From Enterococcus mundtii (GTDB taxonomy: Bacteria; Bacillota; Bacilli; Lactobacillales; Enterococcaceae), in the NCBI RefSeq assembly GCF_013394305.1, contig NZ_AP019810.1, forward strand, positions 248,001 through 312,000: 64,000 nt of DNA, read 5' to 3'. Shown one piece after another: positions 9,743 through 21,641 of this stretch. The stretch's first letter is position 1. Each line of letters opens with the position of its first letter. The position numbers were made by a program, and so were the translations under genes. The notes under the pieces were generated by a model, which saw only the letters and a list, made by a program, of their open reading frames with translations, had not been told where the DNA came from and did no database searches.

Positions 9743-10738
9743 TTACTTTGAGCCAAAGACGATACGAAATAGTTCTTCAACTACCTTTTCACCATCATGG
9801 AAGACCCCGCCATTTTTCAACTCTAAAAAGTCTGTCGAAATGACCCGACAATTTTCTTCTCTTAAGCCATTAAAATCATGTGCTACTTGGACAAGGTATT
9901 CATCGTAGATTTCCGGGTCCATGTAATCTTTTGGTACTTTTTCTGTATTGACTAAAACAGTATCGATAAAGGGTTGGTCTAAATGTTGATGCAACACACG
10001 AATATGGTCTGCATCTGAAAAATGTTCTGTTTCCCCTTTTTGTGTCATGATATTACAAATGTACACGACCTCTGCTTTCGTTTGAAGCATGGCTTCACCA
10101 ACTTCTGGTATGACTAAGTTAGGAAGAATACTCGTGAACAAGCTTCCCGGTCCTAAGACGACCATATCTGCTTCCATGATCGCAGAAACGACTTTGCGGC
10201 CTGCTTTGGCTTCACTTTCGTCTTCTGTATTACGCACGAATACCCGATCGATCGTTTTGCGGTCAAGAGCGATTTTAGATTCTCCGATCGCTGTCGTTCC
10301 ATCTTTGAAGACCGCATGTAAAGTCAACGGCGTTTCAGAAGAGGGATAGATGTGACCATCCACGTGCATCATTCGAGACAATAGTTGCACTGCTTCATAA
10401 GTACTCCCTCTCATTTCAGCAACTGCCGCAATGATCAAGTTACCAATGGTATGATTGGCTAAAAATTGGTCTTCTTTTTTGAAACGGTACTGAAAGATAT
10501 CTTCGTAAAATTGAGGCATATCAGATAGCGAGACTAACACATTTCTTAAATCTCCTGGAGGAGCCATCGCAATCGACTGGCGAATCTCACCGCTGCTACC
10601 GCCATCATCTGCGACAGTCACGATTGCCGTGATATCGGCTCCTTGATTACGTAGACTTTTCAAAATAACAGGTAAGCCAGTACCGCCTCCGACTACAACG
10701 ATTTTGGGTTTTCGAATTCGGTAAGTTTTCATTTTCAT
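9743..10738 (-). CDS. yvcK: YvcK/GlmR-type gluconeogenesis and cell-wall precursor factor
   Basis: 331 residues of the CofD-like/YvcK family. It shows the nucleotide-sugar-binding start [17 protein letters not shown] and the conserved [10 protein letters not shown] and PPGDLRNVL segments. In Bacillus and Listeria the protein binds UDP-GlcNAc and controls carbon flow into peptidoglycan precursors. Its start overlaps the rapZ stop by four bases (ATGA), so the two are translationally coupled. It is followed by whiA after 36 bases. Confidence 0.95.
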   Translation of the reverse strand: MKMKTYRIRKPKIVVVGGGTGLPVILKSLRNQGADITAIVTVADDGGSSGEIRQSIAMAPPGDLRNVLVSLSDMPQFYEDIFQYRFKKEDQFLANHTIGNLIIAAVAEMRGSTYEAVQLLSRMMHVDGHIYPSSETPLTLHAVFKDGTTAIGESKIALDRKTIDRVFVRNTEDESEAKAGRKVVSAIMEADMVVLGPGSLFTSILPNLVIPEVGEAMLQTKAEVVYICNIMTQKGETEHFSDADHIRVLHQHLDQPFIDTVLVNTEKVPKDYMDPEIYDEYLVQVAHDFNGLREENCRVISTDFLELKNGGVFHDGEKVVEELFRIVFGSK

Positions 10739-11619
10739 GAGCGGTTCACCGTCTCTTTGCGCTTATCTTTGTCACGATGAGTTACATTGACTTTATATGT
10801 TTCACTAAGCGCTTGAGATAACCTTTCTGTTAAAGCAACTGAACGGTGTTGTCCACCCGTACAGCCAATTGCTACAGTCAAACTGCTTTTTCCTTCTTTG
10901 ATATATCCTGGCATGACTGTCTTTAATAAATCAAGGAATTTCAAATAAAATAATTCTGTTTCGTCAAAGGACATGACGTAATCATAGACTGGTTTATCTT
11001 TCCCAGTCAATGGTCTTAAATCAGCGATATAATGAGGGTTCGGTAAAAAGCGAACATCCATTACAATATCTGAATCAATCGGTAATCCATATTTGAAACC
11101 AAACGAAACAAACTCGATGCGAAATCCTTGATCATCTTTTGTTTTAAATGTTTGATTGATTTTTTCACGTAGTTGTCGTGGAGTTAAAGTCGTCGTATCA
11201 ATAATGACCGAAGCTTGTGCTTTGATGTCATTTAAAATCGCCCGTTCCTTACGAATACCTTCCGTTACTAGACCATCCATCGCCATCGGATGTGTTCTTC
11301 TGGTTTCTTTATAACGAGCAACCAACTCTTCATCAGAAGCATCTAAAAATAAGACAGAGGTATCGATGAAATTTGTGTTTTCGATCTCGATCAACATACT
11401 TTGGATCTCTTCAAAGAAAGAGCGTGAACGTAGATCCACACCAAGTGCCATTTTTGTGACTTTCCCCGATTCCTTGATCAGTTCCCAGAATTTCGGGATC
11501 AGTGTTGGGGGCATATTATCGATACAAAAGTACCCCATATCTTCAAAGCTTTGAATGGCCACAGTTTTACCTGCACCGCTCATTCCTGTAATGATTACTA
11601 GTTCTAAATTATCAGCCAT
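10735..11619 (-). CDS. rapZ: RapZ/YvcJ nucleotide-binding RNase adaptor protein
   Basis: 294 residues with an N-terminal P-loop G12-M-S-G-A-G-K-T19 and the C-terminal [16 protein letters not shown] motif typical of RapZ/YvcJ. In Gram-negatives RapZ binds small RNAs and guides RNase E. In Firmicutes it is a GTP/ATP-binding protein whose role is less clear. AGGAGG lies eight bases before the ATG. First gene of the rapZ-yvcK-whiA operon. Confidence 0.95.
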   Translation of the reverse strand: MADNLELVIITGMSGAGKTVAIQSFEDMGYFCIDNMPPTLIPKFWELIKESGKVTKMALGVDLRSRSFFEEIQSMLIEIENTNFIDTSVLFLDASDEELVARYKETRRTHPMAMDGLVTEGIRKERAILNDIKAQASVIIDTTTLTPRQLREKINQTFKTKDDQGFRIEFVSFGFKYGLPIDSDIVMDVRFLPNPHYIADLRPLTGKDKPVYDYVMSFDETELFYLKFLDLLKTVMPGYIKEGKSSLTVAIGCTGGQHRSVALTERLSQALSETYKVNVTHRDKDKRKETVNRS

Positions 11620-11749
11620 CCGTATGGCCTCCTCTCTCGTTCTCCTATAAAATTATATCATCCCGGGCGTATCATTGCTAGTTTGAATTCGATTTCTTTT
11701 GATTTTATTCAAAGACTGTGAAACAAAAACAAATCACTTCAAAATAAGC

Positions 11750-11990
11750 ACGAAAAGTGAGTGGGACATTAGTCCTCACGCACATTCTAAAACCGAATAA
11801 ATGGCGAGAACAAAAGTACGCTCTTCGGAAATAAGGCGCCATCCACAAAAATTTGAAGAACAATTTTCGTGGATGGCGTCTTATTTCTCGAGGGGAAACA
11901 TTTCTGTCTCTAACTCTTTTCGCGCTAATTTATAGGAGCTGAACCCCTGTGGATCAAACTCAGCCCACAACTATTATTACACTCAAAACG
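11750..11990. repeat. Intergenic hairpin element (type A)
   Basis: The 375-base gap between rapZ and the racemase has no gene. It contains a long, nearly perfect hairpin at 11828-11887 (GAAATAAG-GCGCCATCCAC... pairing with ...GTGGATGGCG-TCTTATTTC). It is flanked by smaller inverted repeats, such as GTGAGTGGGAC-ATTA-GTCCTCAC at about 11757-11779. A related hairpin lies at 29882-29941. This looks like a dispersed intergenic repeat and may also act as a terminator for the racemase gene. Confidence 0.6.
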
Positions 11991-11994
11991 TATC

Positions 11995-12699
11995 TTACTT
12001 TCGAGCAGACAGTGCCATCTCGATTGTTCGATCAGCTAATATCGACTGCGCATCGATCACAGGATAAGGATTATCGGAGGCAACTTCTTGCATCAAAGAC
12101 AATTCTGTACAGCCTAAGATGATCTTTTCACATGCCAATCGTTGAACGACTTCTTCTAAAATCTCAAAATAAAGTTCTTTGTTCAAGCGATCTGCTTCTT
12201 TGATTTCATGATAAATCAAGTAGTTCACTTTTTCTTGTAGTTCTTGGTCAGGAATCACCACGTCAAATCCTAACGCTTTGATTTCTTTTTCGTAAACGCC
12301 GGCAAGAATACTTCCTTGAGTTGCTAAAACAGCTACTTTACCCGTTGTTTTTTGACGGACAAGCTCTTTTGCCGCTTCTCGTGGCATATGCAAAATCGGA
12401 ATCGTCGTCTCTGCTTGTAAGTCATCAAAAAAGTAATGAGCTGTATTACAAGTCAAAACAATGAAATTCGGTTGTAGTAAATTTTGTTTTTTGACATCCT
12501 CTACTAAATAAGAGACAGGATTTTCTTTTGTTTGATCCAAAATGTAGGCCGTTCGATCAGGAACTGTCGCATGATTGAACAATACATAGTTCAAATAATC
12601 CTGATCTTTGGCGGCTTTGACACGATGATTGATCAAGCGTACAAAGCTTTCCGTTGCCATCGTTCCCATCCCACCTAAGATGCTGAAAAAATTCTCCAT
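11995..12699 (-). CDS. Aspartate racemase of the D-Asp cross-bridge pathway
   Basis: 234 residues of the Asp/Glu racemase family, with both catalytic cysteines present: C84 in [10 protein letters not shown] and C197 in [10 protein letters not shown]. It converts L-Asp to D-Asp. Its start lies four bases after the D-aspartate ligase stop, with AAGAAGG inside the ligase tail, so the two form an operon. That context makes D-Asp supply for peptidoglycan the likely role, as for the racemase next to the ligase in E. faecium. Confidence 0.9.
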   Translation of the reverse strand: MENFFSILGGMGTMATESFVRLINHRVKAAKDQDYLNYVLFNHATVPDRTAYILDQTKENPVSYLVEDVKKQNLLQPNFIVLTCNTAHYFFDDLQAETTIPILHMPREAAKELVRQKTTGKVAVLATQGSILAGVYEKEIKALGFDVVIPDQELQEKVNYLIYHEIKEADRLNKELYFEILEEVVQRLACEKIILGCTELSLMQEVASDNPYPVIDAQSILADRTIEMALSARK

Positions 12700-12702
12700 G
12701 AA

Positions 12703-13968
12703 CTAGCCTTCTTTCGAATGAAAGTATTTTTTAAATCTTGGAATATAGTTTCGGAACATATAAGTCATCAATACCCAGCGTTTAAGTGAATGATCTTTCT
12801 CATAAAACACAGTCGTTCCATAGCGTTTTTCTTTGATCAACTGCAAGGCACGTTGTTTTTGTTCGTTCTCTTTGGCATAAGTCAAAAAGACTTTTTTAGG
12901 CACGCCAAGCCATAGCTTCGCTTGGTCTGATTGGTTCGTTCCGTATGTCGTTTCCACGAATGGCACACCAAAGACACGGTCTTCTGTTAGAAAACGTGCT
13001 AAATTCAGACCATTAAGCGTAACAAAGAAACTACTTCTTCCTTGACGAAGATTGATCTCAAATAATTTATATTCCCCATCTCGTGGGTCATATTTCATGT
13101 CGAAGTTTGCAAAACCAGTGTACTCGATTTTTTCTAGAAATGCTTTGATCGTTTGGTAGATCTTCTCGTTATAGTCAGGCATGATCACCACATAGTTTCC
13201 GATAGACGCTGGTGTTGGGTCTTCAAGTAATGGATGTCCTAGACACATCATTCGTACTTGATGCTGGTCATCAACGTAGGCATTCAAAACACGCATATTG
13301 CTGTCATCCCCAGGAATAAAATCTTGTGCGATCATTTCGCTCGTATAACCTGCTTCATAGATCCGACCTAACATCAAATCAAATTCCTCGCGATTATCAA
13401 TAATAAACGCTTTTTTTCGTCCCTCAAATTGGACAGATAAATATTCCACACTATTTGCCGGTTTTAGTGCTACAGGAAAATTGAAAGGTAACTCTTGTTC
13501 CAAGCGGCCATTGTTCAACATTTCTTTTCGAATGATCAATGTTTTGGGATAAGGTAACTGATATTCTTCACATATCTCATAAAAACTCACTTTATTCACT
13601 AATCGCTCGAAAAGTGAATAATCGATATAAGGACATATAAAAGTTTCAGACAGCTCCTCTTTATGCTGAGATATCAACTCGGCATATCCATCGCCACAAG
13701 CTATCAGTAAATATTTTTTATTTTTATCCGTATATTTTTCTTTTGCTAAACGTCTCATCGTCTCTATAAAAACCGGATCTTGATCAAATCCTGGAATCAC
13801 TTCAACGTTTACGATTTTGCTATAGCGGGTAGGCGCTAATTGATTCGACGCATAGGATTGACAAACTGTGCCATATGCCTCGTGAAATGAACGGGCCATA
13901 CCATAAACGTTCATATCGCTACCTAATAAAATAGGGATAAATTCATTTTTTTCATTACTGTTCATCAT
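12703..13968 (-). CDS. D-aspartate ligase (ATP-grasp), peptidoglycan cross-bridge
   Basis: 421 residues, closely resembling the E. faecium D-aspartate ligase Asl(fm), which adds D-Asp to the epsilon-amino group of lysine in UDP-MurNAc-pentapeptide. ATP-grasp features are visible: PFNFPVALKPANSVEYLSVQF (ATP lysine strand), VIAQDFIPGDDSNMR, and the metal-binding YKLFEINLRQGRSS. The N-terminus is PILLGSDMNVYGMARSFHEAYG. The start is either of two adjacent ATG codons (13968 or 13965) after GTGAGAGA. It is the upstream partner of the racemase. Confidence 0.9.
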   Translation of the reverse strand: MMNSNEKNEFIPILLGSDMNVYGMARSFHEAYGTVCQSYASNQLAPTRYSKIVNVEVIPGFDQDPVFIETMRRLAKEKYTDKNKKYLLIACGDGYAELISQHKEELSETFICPYIDYSLFERLVNKVSFYEICEEYQLPYPKTLIIRKEMLNNGRLEQELPFNFPVALKPANSVEYLSVQFEGRKKAFIIDNREEFDLMLGRIYEAGYTSEMIAQDFIPGDDSNMRVLNAYVDDQHQVRMMCLGHPLLEDPTPASIGNYVVIMPDYNEKIYQTIKAFLEKIEYTGFANFDMKYDPRDGEYKLFEINLRQGRSSFFVTLNGLNLARFLTEDRVFGVPFVETTYGTNQSDQAKLWLGVPKKVFLTYAKENEQKQRALQLIKEKRYGTTVFYEKDHSLKRWVLMTYMFRNYIPRFKKYFHSKEG

Positions 13969-14038
13969 TATCTCTCACTAACTTAATAATCTCTTGTTTT
14001 TTCTTTTACAATTACACAAGGAATATCATACCATAAAG

Positions 14039-14084
14039 AAAAAAGCAATCAAAGGAATCTCCTCCGATTGCTCAATTCTTTTTT
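14039..14084. terminator. Bidirectional terminator between uvrA and the D-aspartate ligase
   Basis: Stem AGCAATC-AAAGGA / TCC-GATTGCT with A-rich and T-rich flanks (AAAAAAGC... and ...CTTTTTTG). Both neighbouring genes run leftward, so it mainly ends uvrA transcription. Confidence 0.75.
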
Positions 14085-14230
14085 GAACGGATTGAACTTA
14101 TAGGAAGTTTTTATCTATACCAATAAGTGTAGAAAGAACTACCATATAAAATATTCTAGAATATTCATGAAAAGAAAACAATACATATTGTATTCTTTTA
14201 ATATTTTTTTAACTATCATCATCACTTTTA

Positions 14231-17050
14231 TTATTTTCCCATGATTTTTTTCAAATAATGTCCTGTATAGCTTTCTTTGACTTTCACTAATTCCTCTGGT
14301 GTACCAGTCGCTAGGATCGTACCGCCACCTTCGCCACCTTCAGGTCCTAGGTCGATCAAATGATCCGCTGTTTTGATGACGTCTAAATTGTGTTCAATGA
14401 CTAACACAGTATTTCCTGCATCAACCAATCGTTGCAAAACATGCAATAAACGAGCAATGTCATCAGTGTGAAGCCCTGTAGTCGGCTCATCTAAAATATA
14501 AAAATTCTTCCCATTAGAAATTTTGTGCAGTTCACTCGCAAGTTTCATTCGTTGCGCTTCTCCGCCGGACAATGTCGTTGCTGGTTGTCCCATCGTGACA
14601 TACCCTAAACCAACATCAACGATCGTTTGTAGTTTTCGATGGATCTTAGGGATCGGTTGGAAAAACTCAACGGCATCTTCAACCGTCATCTCTAAGATAT
14701 CCGCAATACTTTTTCCTTTGTAATGAACTTCTAATGTTTCTGAGTTATAACGTTTCCCATGACAGACTTCGCATGGGACATACACATCTGGTAAGAAATG
14801 CATTTCGATTTTGATGATCCCATCCCCGCGGCAAGCTTCACAGCGTCCACCTTTCACATTGAAACTGAAACGACCTTTTTTGTAGCCACGCATCTTCGCT
14901 TCATTAGTTTGAGCAAACAGATCACGGATATCATCAAAAACACTCGTATAAGTCGCCGGATTACTTCTTGGTGTCCGACCAATCGGGCTTTGATCGATAT
15001 CAATGATTTTTTCGATTCCTTCATAACCAGTTATCGTTTTGAACTTTCCTGGTTTGGCTGAATTACGATTGATTTTTTGTGCTAATGCCTTCTTCAAGAT
15101 ACTGTTCACAAGCGTACTTTTCCCTGAACCAGAGACTCCAGTGACCGCCACGAACTCACCCAAAGGAAACTCGACGGACACGTTTTTCAAGTTGTTTTCT
15201 GTCGCACCTGTGATCTTGATCGCTTTCCCTGTACCTTTTCGTCTTGTTTCAGGAACAGGGATCGATTTTTTGCCAGACAGATATTGTCCGGTCAATGAAT
15301 GTTTATCCTTCGCAACTTGAGCTGGGGTTCCAGCAGAAACGATCTCGCCACCTTGATGTCCCGCACCAGGCCCAACATCGATCAAATAATCAGCTGCACG
15401 CATCGTATCTTCATCATGTTCCACAACCACTAAGGTATTGCCAAGATCACGCATTTTCTTCAATGAACCGATCAAGCGATCATTGTCCCGTTGATGCAAG
15501 CCAATGGAAGGCTCATCTAAGATATAAAGAACTCCCGATAGATTTGAACCGATTTGTGTGGCTAAACGAATCCGTTGCGCTTCTCCGCCTGATAAAGTGC
15601 CCGAAGCACGACTAAGTGTCAAATAATCAAGACCCACATTTTCTAAGAATGACAAACGATCATTGACTTCTTTTAGAATCGGACGAGCGATGACTTTTTC
15701 TTGCTCTGATAAAGTTAGATTTTCAAAAAATTCAACGGCATGTTGGATCGACAACTCATTCGTCTGACCAATATTCGTACCATTGATCTGTACGGATAAA
15801 GCTTGTGGATTCAACCGGTAACCGTCACAAGTCTTACACGTCAATTCTGTCATGTAAAGACGCATTTGTTCTCTCGTAAAATCGCTGTTCGTATCATGGT
15901 AGCGACGTTTGATATTGGTCATCACCCCTTCAAATGACGTTTCAACATCTCTCACTCCTCCAAAATCATTTTCGTAGTGGAAATGGAAGGGCTCTGAGGT
16001 ACCATTCAACACGATTTCTTGATGTTCAATAGGTAAGTCTTCAAATGGTGTATCCATATCGATGCCATAACTTTCGCACGCTTGAGCCAGCATTTGTGGA
16101 TAATATTGCGAACTGATGGGATTCCAAGGGATGATTGCTCCTTCATTCAATGTTTTTGTTTTATCTGGGATCACTAGATCGATATCGACTTCTAATTTGA
16201 CACCCAAACCATCACAATCCGGACATGCGCCAAATGGTGCATTGAAAGAAAATAAGCGCGGTTCTAATTCTCCCACTGTAAACCCACAGTACGGACACGC
16301 ATAATGTTCGCTAAAGAGCATTTCTTCTTCCCCGATCACATCGATCAGTACATAGCCATCCGCTAAACGAAGCGCTGCTTCGATAGAATCGAATAAACGA
16401 GAGCGGACGCCTTCTTTGACCACGATTCGGTCAATCACGATCGCGATATCGTGTTTTTTATTTTTCTCTAATTCAGGTACTTCGCTAACGTCATAGGTTT
16501 CTCCGTCTACACGAACACGAACATACCCTTCTTTTTGGACACGTTCAAATACTTTTTTGTGTTGTCCTTTTTTCTTTACCACGATCGGTGCTAAAATTTG
16601 GATCTTCGTCCAATCAGACAGTTCTAGCACTTTGTCCACCATTTGTTCGACGGATTGACTGGTGATCTCGATATGGTCATTTGGACAGATCGGATGACCG
16701 ACCCGAGCAAACAACAAACGTAAATAATCATTGATCTCTGTGACTGTCCCTACGGTAGAACGAGGGTTTTTACTGGTTGTTTTTTGATCGATCGAGATTG
16801 CTGGGCTAAGTCCATCAATACTATCGACATCCGGTTTATCCATTTGCCCCAAAAATTGACGGGCATACGCAGATAAACTTTCAACATATCGGCGTTGTCC
16901 CTCTGCGTATAATGTGTCAAAAGCAAGTGAACTTTTCCCTGAACCGGATAATCCGGTGACGACCACGAATTTATCACGTGGGATCGTCACATCGATATTC
17001 TTCAAATTGTGCGCTCTTGCGCCATGAATAATAATTTTATCGTTAGCCAT
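14231..17050 (-). CDS. uvrA: Excinuclease ABC subunit A
   Basis: 939 residues, full length. It has two ABC ATPase modules with Walker A motifs GLSGSGKSS (near residue 31) and GVSGSGKST (near 643), signature motifs [11 protein letters not shown] and [11 protein letters not shown], and Walker [11 protein letters not shown] and [10 protein letters not shown]. Zinc-binding cysteine pairs are seen in CPYCGF...CPDCDG and in CEACRGDG...CEVCHGKR. UvrA scans DNA for bulky damage and loads UvrB. It starts nine bases after the uvrB stop, forming a uvrB-uvrA operon. Confidence 0.98.
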   Translation of the reverse strand: MANDKIIIHGARAHNLKNIDVTIPRDKFVVVTGLSGSGKSSLAFDTLYAEGQRRYVESLSAYARQFLGQMDKPDVDSIDGLSPAISIDQKTTSKNPRSTVGTVTEINDYLRLLFARVGHPICPNDHIEITSQSVEQMVDKVLELSDWTKIQILAPIVVKKKGQHKKVFERVQKEGYVRVRVDGETYDVSEVPELEKNKKHDIAIVIDRIVVKEGVRSRLFDSIEAALRLADGYVLIDVIGEEEMLFSEHYACPYCGFTVGELEPRLFSFNAPFGACPDCDGLGVKLEVDIDLVIPDKTKTLNEGAIIPWNPISSQYYPQMLAQACESYGIDMDTPFEDLPIEHQEIVLNGTSEPFHFHYENDFGGVRDVETSFEGVMTNIKRRYHDTNSDFTREQMRLYMTELTCKTCDGYRLNPQALSVQINGTNIGQTNELSIQHAVEFFENLTLSEQEKVIARPILKEVNDRLSFLENVGLDYLTLSRASGTLSGGEAQRIRLATQIGSNLSGVLYILDEPSIGLHQRDNDRLIGSLKKMRDLGNTLVVVEHDEDTMRAADYLIDVGPGAGHQGGEIVSAGTPAQVAKDKHSLTGQYLSGKKSIPVPETRRKGTGKAIKITGATENNLKNVSVEFPLGEFVAVTGVSGSGKSTLVNSILKKALAQKINRNSAKPGKFKTITGYEGIEKIIDIDQSPIGRTPRSNPATYTSVFDDIRDLFAQTNEAKMRGYKKGRFSFNVKGGRCEACRGDGIIKIEMHFLPDVYVPCEVCHGKRYNSETLEVHYKGKSIADILEMTVEDAVEFFQPIPKIHRKLQTIVDVGLGYVTMGQPATTLSGGEAQRMKLASELHKISNGKNFYILDEPTTGLHTDDIARLLHVLQRLVDAGNTVLVIEHNLDVIKTADHLIDLGPEGGEGGGTILATGTPEELVKVKESYTGHYLKKIMGK

Positions 17051-17059
17051 GTTTACCCC

Positions 17060-19054
17060 CTACTCAGATGCTTTTAATTCAAGAATCATATCACGCACAT
17101 TGGCTGCAGTCTCGAAATCCAATGCTTTCGCTGCATCTTTCATTTCTTTTTCTAGTTTCATCAATAGTGTTGCTTTTTCTTCTCTTGTCATCTCTTCATA
17201 AGAAACTTGTACCGTTTCTTTTGCATCATCTTCTGATTCTTTCGTAATCGAGATCAAGTCTCGGATTTCTTTGATGATCGTTTTCGGAACATTACCATGT
17301 TCCTCATTGTATTGTTGCTGGATACTACGACGTCTTGACGTTTCGTCCATGGCCAAACGCATAGAATCAGTGACTCTGTCCGCATACATGATGACTTTAC
17401 CTTCTGAGTTACGTGCCGCACGTCCGATGGTTTGGACTAACGAACGTTCACTTCGTAAGAACCCTTCTTTATCGGCATCTAAAATAGCGACTAACGATAC
17501 TTCAGGGACATCTAATCCTTCACGTAGTAAGTTGATACCAACTAATACATCGAACTCACCTAAACGAAGGTCGCGAATGATCTCTGTTCGTTCTAATGTT
17601 TTGATATCACTATGCAAGTATTTCACTTTGATCCCTAACTCTTTGAAGTAATCGGTCAAGTCTTCTGACATCTTTTTCGTCAACGTGGTCACGAACACCC
17701 GTTGATCTTTTTCGACCCGCTCATTGATCTCACCAACTAGATCATCGATTTGACCCATGATCGGTCGTACTTCGATGACTGGGTCTAATAATCCTGTTGG
17801 TCGAATGATTTGTTGGACCACTGTGTCTGTTTGTTCGTACTCATAAGGTCCAGGAGTAGCTGAAACATAGACGATCTGGTTGACATGTTTCTCAAATTCT
17901 TCTAGACGCAAAGGACGGTTATCTAGTGCAGATGGCAAGCGGAAGCCATAATCGACTAGCATTTGTTTTCTCGCACGGTCTCCGTTATACATTCCACGGA
18001 TCTGTGGCATCGTCACATGAGATTCATCAATGACCATCAGCGCATCCTCAGGTAAGAAATCTAATAACGTATACGGCGGTTCGCCTTCTTTACGACCATC
18101 CATATGACGTGAATAGTTTTCGATCCCTGAAGTATAGCCCATCTCTAACATCATCTCGATGTCATAGTTCGTCCGTTGTTCTAAGCGTTGCGCCTCTAGT
18201 AATTTGTTCTCATTACGTAACACAGTCAAGCGTTGTTCCAGTTCTGCTTTGATATTTGCGACCGCATGTTCCATATGATCGTCATCGGTCACAAAGTGAG
18301 TGGCTGGGAAAATAGCGACGTGCTCTGTTTCGCCTAATACTTCACCTGTCAACGCATTCACCTCACGGATTCTTTCGACCTCATCACCAAAAAATTCCAC
18401 GCGTAATGCTCGCTCATCACGTGAAGCCGGAAAGATCTCCACGACATCACCACGCACTCGAAAACGACCGCGCTGAAAATCAATATCGTTTCGCTCAAAT
18501 TGGATGCTGACTAGATCTCGGATCAATTGATTACGGTCCATCTCCGCACCTTGTCTGATCGACACGACTTGTTTTTGATATTCGAATGGTGAACCTAATC
18601 CAAAAATACAAGAAACCGAAGCAATCACGATCACGTCATTTCGTTCTAACAATGAACTTGTGGCGGAATGACGCAATTTATCGATTTCATCGTTGACACT
18701 TGAATCTTTTTCAATGTACGTATCACTCGAAGGTACATAGGCTTCTGGTTGATAATAATCATAGTAAGAAACAAAATATTCGACCGCATTATTCGGAAAG
18801 AACTCTTTGAATTCCCCATATAATTGGCCAGCTAGTGTCTTATTATGTGCAATGATCAAAGTTGGTTTATTTACTTTTTCGATCAAATTAGATATCGTAT
18901 AGGTTTTCCCTGTTCCGGTCGCACCTAATAAAATCTGCGCTTTTTTACCCTCATTTACACCTTCGACCAACTGCTTGATCGCTTCTGGTTGATCGCCGGC
19001 TGGTTGGTATTTTGACACCAACTCGAAATGACGGGAGGTATCTCTTTCAATCAT
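17060..19054 (-). CDS. uvrB: Excinuclease ABC subunit B
   Basis: 664 residues, with P-loop GATGTGKT near residue 43, the beta-hairpin region [22 protein letters not shown], helicase motif DESH, the [23 protein letters not shown] motif, and a C-terminal UVR domain ([21 protein letters not shown]). It forms the damage-verification complex with UvrA and recruits UvrC. GGAGG lies nine bases before ATG 19054. First gene of the uvrBA operon. Confidence 0.98.
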   Translation of the reverse strand: MIERDTSRHFELVSKYQPAGDQPEAIKQLVEGVNEGKKAQILLGATGTGKTYTISNLIEKVNKPTLIIAHNKTLAGQLYGEFKEFFPNNAVEYFVSYYDYYQPEAYVPSSDTYIEKDSSVNDEIDKLRHSATSSLLERNDVIVIASVSCIFGLGSPFEYQKQVVSIRQGAEMDRNQLIRDLVSIQFERNDIDFQRGRFRVRGDVVEIFPASRDERALRVEFFGDEVERIREVNALTGEVLGETEHVAIFPATHFVTDDDHMEHAVANIKAELEQRLTVLRNENKLLEAQRLEQRTNYDIEMMLEMGYTSGIENYSRHMDGRKEGEPPYTLLDFLPEDALMVIDESHVTMPQIRGMYNGDRARKQMLVDYGFRLPSALDNRPLRLEEFEKHVNQIVYVSATPGPYEYEQTDTVVQQIIRPTGLLDPVIEVRPIMGQIDDLVGEINERVEKDQRVFVTTLTKKMSEDLTDYFKELGIKVKYLHSDIKTLERTEIIRDLRLGEFDVLVGINLLREGLDVPEVSLVAILDADKEGFLRSERSLVQTIGRAARNSEGKVIMYADRVTDSMRLAMDETSRRRSIQQQYNEEHGNVPKTIIKEIRDLISITKESEDDAKETVQVSYEEMTREEKATLLMKLEKEMKDAAKALDFETAANVRDMILELKASE

Positions 19055-19275
19055 TGTTCGTCCTCCTTTTCGTTCATTCCTTCTCTCATTTCATCAAAAA
19101 AAAGAAAAGGAAAGCAAAGGCATTCCTTGTTCTTCTATTATATCACGGCGAACATACTTTCGCCAATTGAAAGTTTCAGATCTTATAGTTCATCTCTTTC
19201 TTTTATTACATGTCACATTTTCTTACATACCATGTAATAAACTGCTACTTTTTTGAATTATTTTTTCTTGGAATC

Positions 19276-19305
19276 TTGTGTTAGGAATATCTTTTCGCCT
19301 ATAAT
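19276..19305 (+). promoter_or_regulatory. Probable promoter of the glutamine-type ABC transporter operon
   Basis: TTGTGT at 19276-19281 and TATAAT at 19300-19305, 18 bp apart, about 40 bases before the start codon at 19349. Confidence 0.6.
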
Positions 19306-19348
19306 AGTTAAATATGGAAATTATCGAAATTTATATAGGAGGTTATTT

Positions 19349-20842
19349 ATGAAAAAAAGAAACATGTTACAGACATTCCTTTTCATAATGACAGGACTTG
19401 TTACATTCGCTCTGCACACGCCTGTGCAAGCTGATGAGACGCAATCGACTACAGCAACTAGCGAGACGATGCAAAAAATAGAACCTAAAAAAGACGTTTA
19501 TGTGATTGCAAGTGATTCGGCCTTCGCTCCATTCGAGTATCAAAATGCGGATGGCGAATATGTGGGGATCGATGTCAGCTTAATGGAAGCTATCTCAGAA
19601 ATGCATGGGTTCAATATCCGCATGGACTTCCGCGGTTTCTCTGCTGCGTTACAAGCATTGGAATCTGGACAAGCAGATGGAATGATCGCGGGGATGACGA
19701 TTACAGATGAACGTAAAAAAACGTTTGATTTTTCAGACCCTTATTTCCAAAGTGGTATCCAAATCGCAGTCAAAAAAGGTAATACTTCGATCAAGTCTTA
19801 TGAAGACTTAGATGGAAAAACAGTCGGTGCGAAAGTCGGTACCGAAAGTGCAGATTTCTTGGTCGCTAACCAAGAGAAATATGGCTACGAAATCAAATAT
19901 TTCGATGCTGCAGATCAACTATATGACAGTTTGAGAGTCGGAGCAATTGACGCAATGATGGATGACTATCCAGTAATCGGTTATGCGATCAAAAATGGTC
20001 AGGAATTAGAAACGCCGATCGAACGAGAAACTGGTGGCTCTTATGGTTTCGCAGTGAAAAAAGGAGAAAATCCTGAATTATTACAAATGTTCAACGAAGG
20101 ATTAAAAGAATTAAAACGAACAGGTCAATATGATGAGATCATCAATCAATACATCTCTACAGACGAAAGTGCAGCAGCACCAGCTGTTGATGAATCGACA
20201 TTGACTGGCTTGATCCAAAACAATTACAAAGCGCTATTGAAAGGCTTATGGCAAACGATCCTATTAACCTTGATTTCATTTGCACTAGCTTTAGTTGTCG
20301 GCGTAATCTTCGGTCTTTTCAGTGTTGCACCGATCCGCGCCTTACGAACAGTTGCCAGCATCTATGTAGATATCATTCGTGGAATCCCGATGATGGTACT
20401 TGCTTTCTTCATCTTTTTCGGTCTACCAAGTATCGTCGGCTTTACGATTCCTGACTTTATTGCAGGGATCATTACATTGACCTTGAACGCGAGTGCCTAT
20501 ATCGCTGAAATCGTACGTGGTGGGATCAATGCAGTTCCAACAGGACAAATGGAAGCTTCACGAAGTTTAGGTCTGTCTTATAACCGTACGATGCAAAAAA
20601 TCATTTTACCACAAGCATTTAAAATCATGATTCCATCGTTTGTCAACCAATTCGTGATCTCATTGAAAGATACGACGATCATTTCAGCGATCGGTGTGGT
20701 CGAGTTGTTACAAACTGGACGAATCATCGTTGCTCGGACCACTCAAAGTACGTATGTTTACTTGATCATCGCAGTAATGTACTTGATCTTGATCACTGCA
20801 TTGACGAAATTCGCGAAAGTTTTAGAAAAGAAGGTGAAATAA
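19349..20842 (+). CDS. Amino-acid ABC transporter, fused substrate-binding and permease protein (GlnPH type)
   Basis: 497 residues from ATG 19349, eight bases after AGGAGG; longer readings upstream lack such a site. Domain order: signal peptide ([23 protein letters not shown]), a family-3 solute-binding domain ([30 protein letters not shown]...), then an integral membrane domain from about residue 300 with the permease motif [22 protein letters not shown]. The tethered receptor-permease layout is characteristic of lactococcal and enterococcal GlnP. Substrate is probably glutamine, glutamate or a similar polar amino acid. Its stop lies one base before the ATPase start. Confidence 0.92.
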   Translation: MKKRNMLQTFLFIMTGLVTFALHTPVQADETQSTTATSETMQKIEPKKDVYVIASDSAFAPFEYQNADGEYVGIDVSLMEAISEMHGFNIRMDFRGFSAALQALESGQADGMIAGMTITDERKKTFDFSDPYFQSGIQIAVKKGNTSIKSYEDLDGKTVGAKVGTESADFLVANQEKYGYEIKYFDAADQLYDSLRVGAIDAMMDDYPVIGYAIKNGQELETPIERETGGSYGFAVKKGENPELLQMFNEGLKELKRTGQYDEIINQYISTDESAAAPAVDESTLTGLIQNNYKALLKGLWQTILLTLISFALALVVGVIFGLFSVAPIRALRTVASIYVDIIRGIPMMVLAFFIFFGLPSIVGFTIPDFIAGIITLTLNASAYIAEIVRGGINAVPTGQMEASRSLGLSYNRTMQKIILPQAFKIMIPSFVNQFVISLKDTTIISAIGVVELLQTGRIIVARTTQSTYVYLIIAVMYLILITALTKFAKVLEKKVK

Positions 20843-20843
20843 G

Positions 20844-21581
20844 ATGACAGAAAAAATCTTAGTCGAACATCTTGTAAAAAAATATGGAGACAACACTGTC
20901 TTGAACGACATCAACGTGTCGATCAATGAAGGCGATGTTGTTTGTGTGATCGGACCTTCTGGTTCAGGTAAAAGTACTTTTTTACGTTGTTTGAACCGTT
21001 TAGAAGATCCGACATCCGGTGATATCATCATTGATGGTGCTCATTTGATGGATAAAAACACAGATATCAACTTAGTAAGACAACATATTGGCATGGTATT
21101 CCAGCATTTCAATCTTTTCCCACATCTTTCTGTGTTGGAAAACATCGTTTTAGCACCGATGGATCTAAAGAAACTCTCTCGTGAGGAAGCAGAGAAAAAA
21201 GCAATCAAATTGTTAGAAACAGTTGGTTTAGAAGACAAAAAAGATATGTACCCAGATAACTTATCTGGTGGACAAAAACAACGGGTTGCTATCGCTCGTG
21301 CATTAGCTATGAATCCCGATATCATGCTCTTTGATGAACCTACTTCAGCCTTGGACCCAGAAATGGTCGGCGATGTATTGAATGTCATGAAAAAATTAGC
21401 GAAACAAGGAATGACTATGGTCATCGTGACACATGAAATGGGCTTTGCTAAAGAAGTCGCTAACCGTGTCATGTTTATAGATGGCGGCAACTTCCTTGAA
21501 GATGGCACACCACAACAAATCTTTGAAAATCCGCAAAATGAGCGAACGAAAGATTTCTTGGATAAAGTATTAGATATCTGA
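20844..21581 (+). CDS. glnQ: Amino-acid ABC transporter ATPase (GlnQ type)
   Basis: 245 residues with Walker [10 protein letters not shown], signature [15 protein letters not shown], Walker [14 protein letters not shown] and the H-loop [10 protein letters not shown]. It powers the fused receptor-permease encoded immediately upstream. The ribosome binding site (AAGAAGGTG) sits in the end of the permease gene. Confidence 0.95.
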   Translation: MTEKILVEHLVKKYGDNTVLNDINVSINEGDVVCVIGPSGSGKSTFLRCLNRLEDPTSGDIIIDGAHLMDKNTDINLVRQHIGMVFQHFNLFPHLSVLENIVLAPMDLKKLSREEAEKKAIKLLETVGLEDKKDMYPDNLSGGQKQRVAIARALAMNPDIMLFDEPTSALDPEMVGDVLNVMKKLAKQGMTMVIVTHEMGFAKEVANRVMFIDGGNFLEDGTPQQIFENPQNERTKDFLDKVLDI

Positions 21582-21587
21582 TCGACT

Positions 21588-21640
21588 AAAAAAGGCCTCT
21601 AAGAACGTCTGGAAAAACCAAGCGTCCTTAGGGGCTTTTT
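21588..21640. terminator. Bidirectional terminator between glnQ and the galactanase gene
   Basis: Stem AAAAAGGCCTCTAAGAACG / CGTCCTTAGGGGCTTTTT with A and T tracts at the two ends. It serves the convergent ABC-transporter and galactan operons. Confidence 0.9.
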
Positions 21641-21641
21641 A

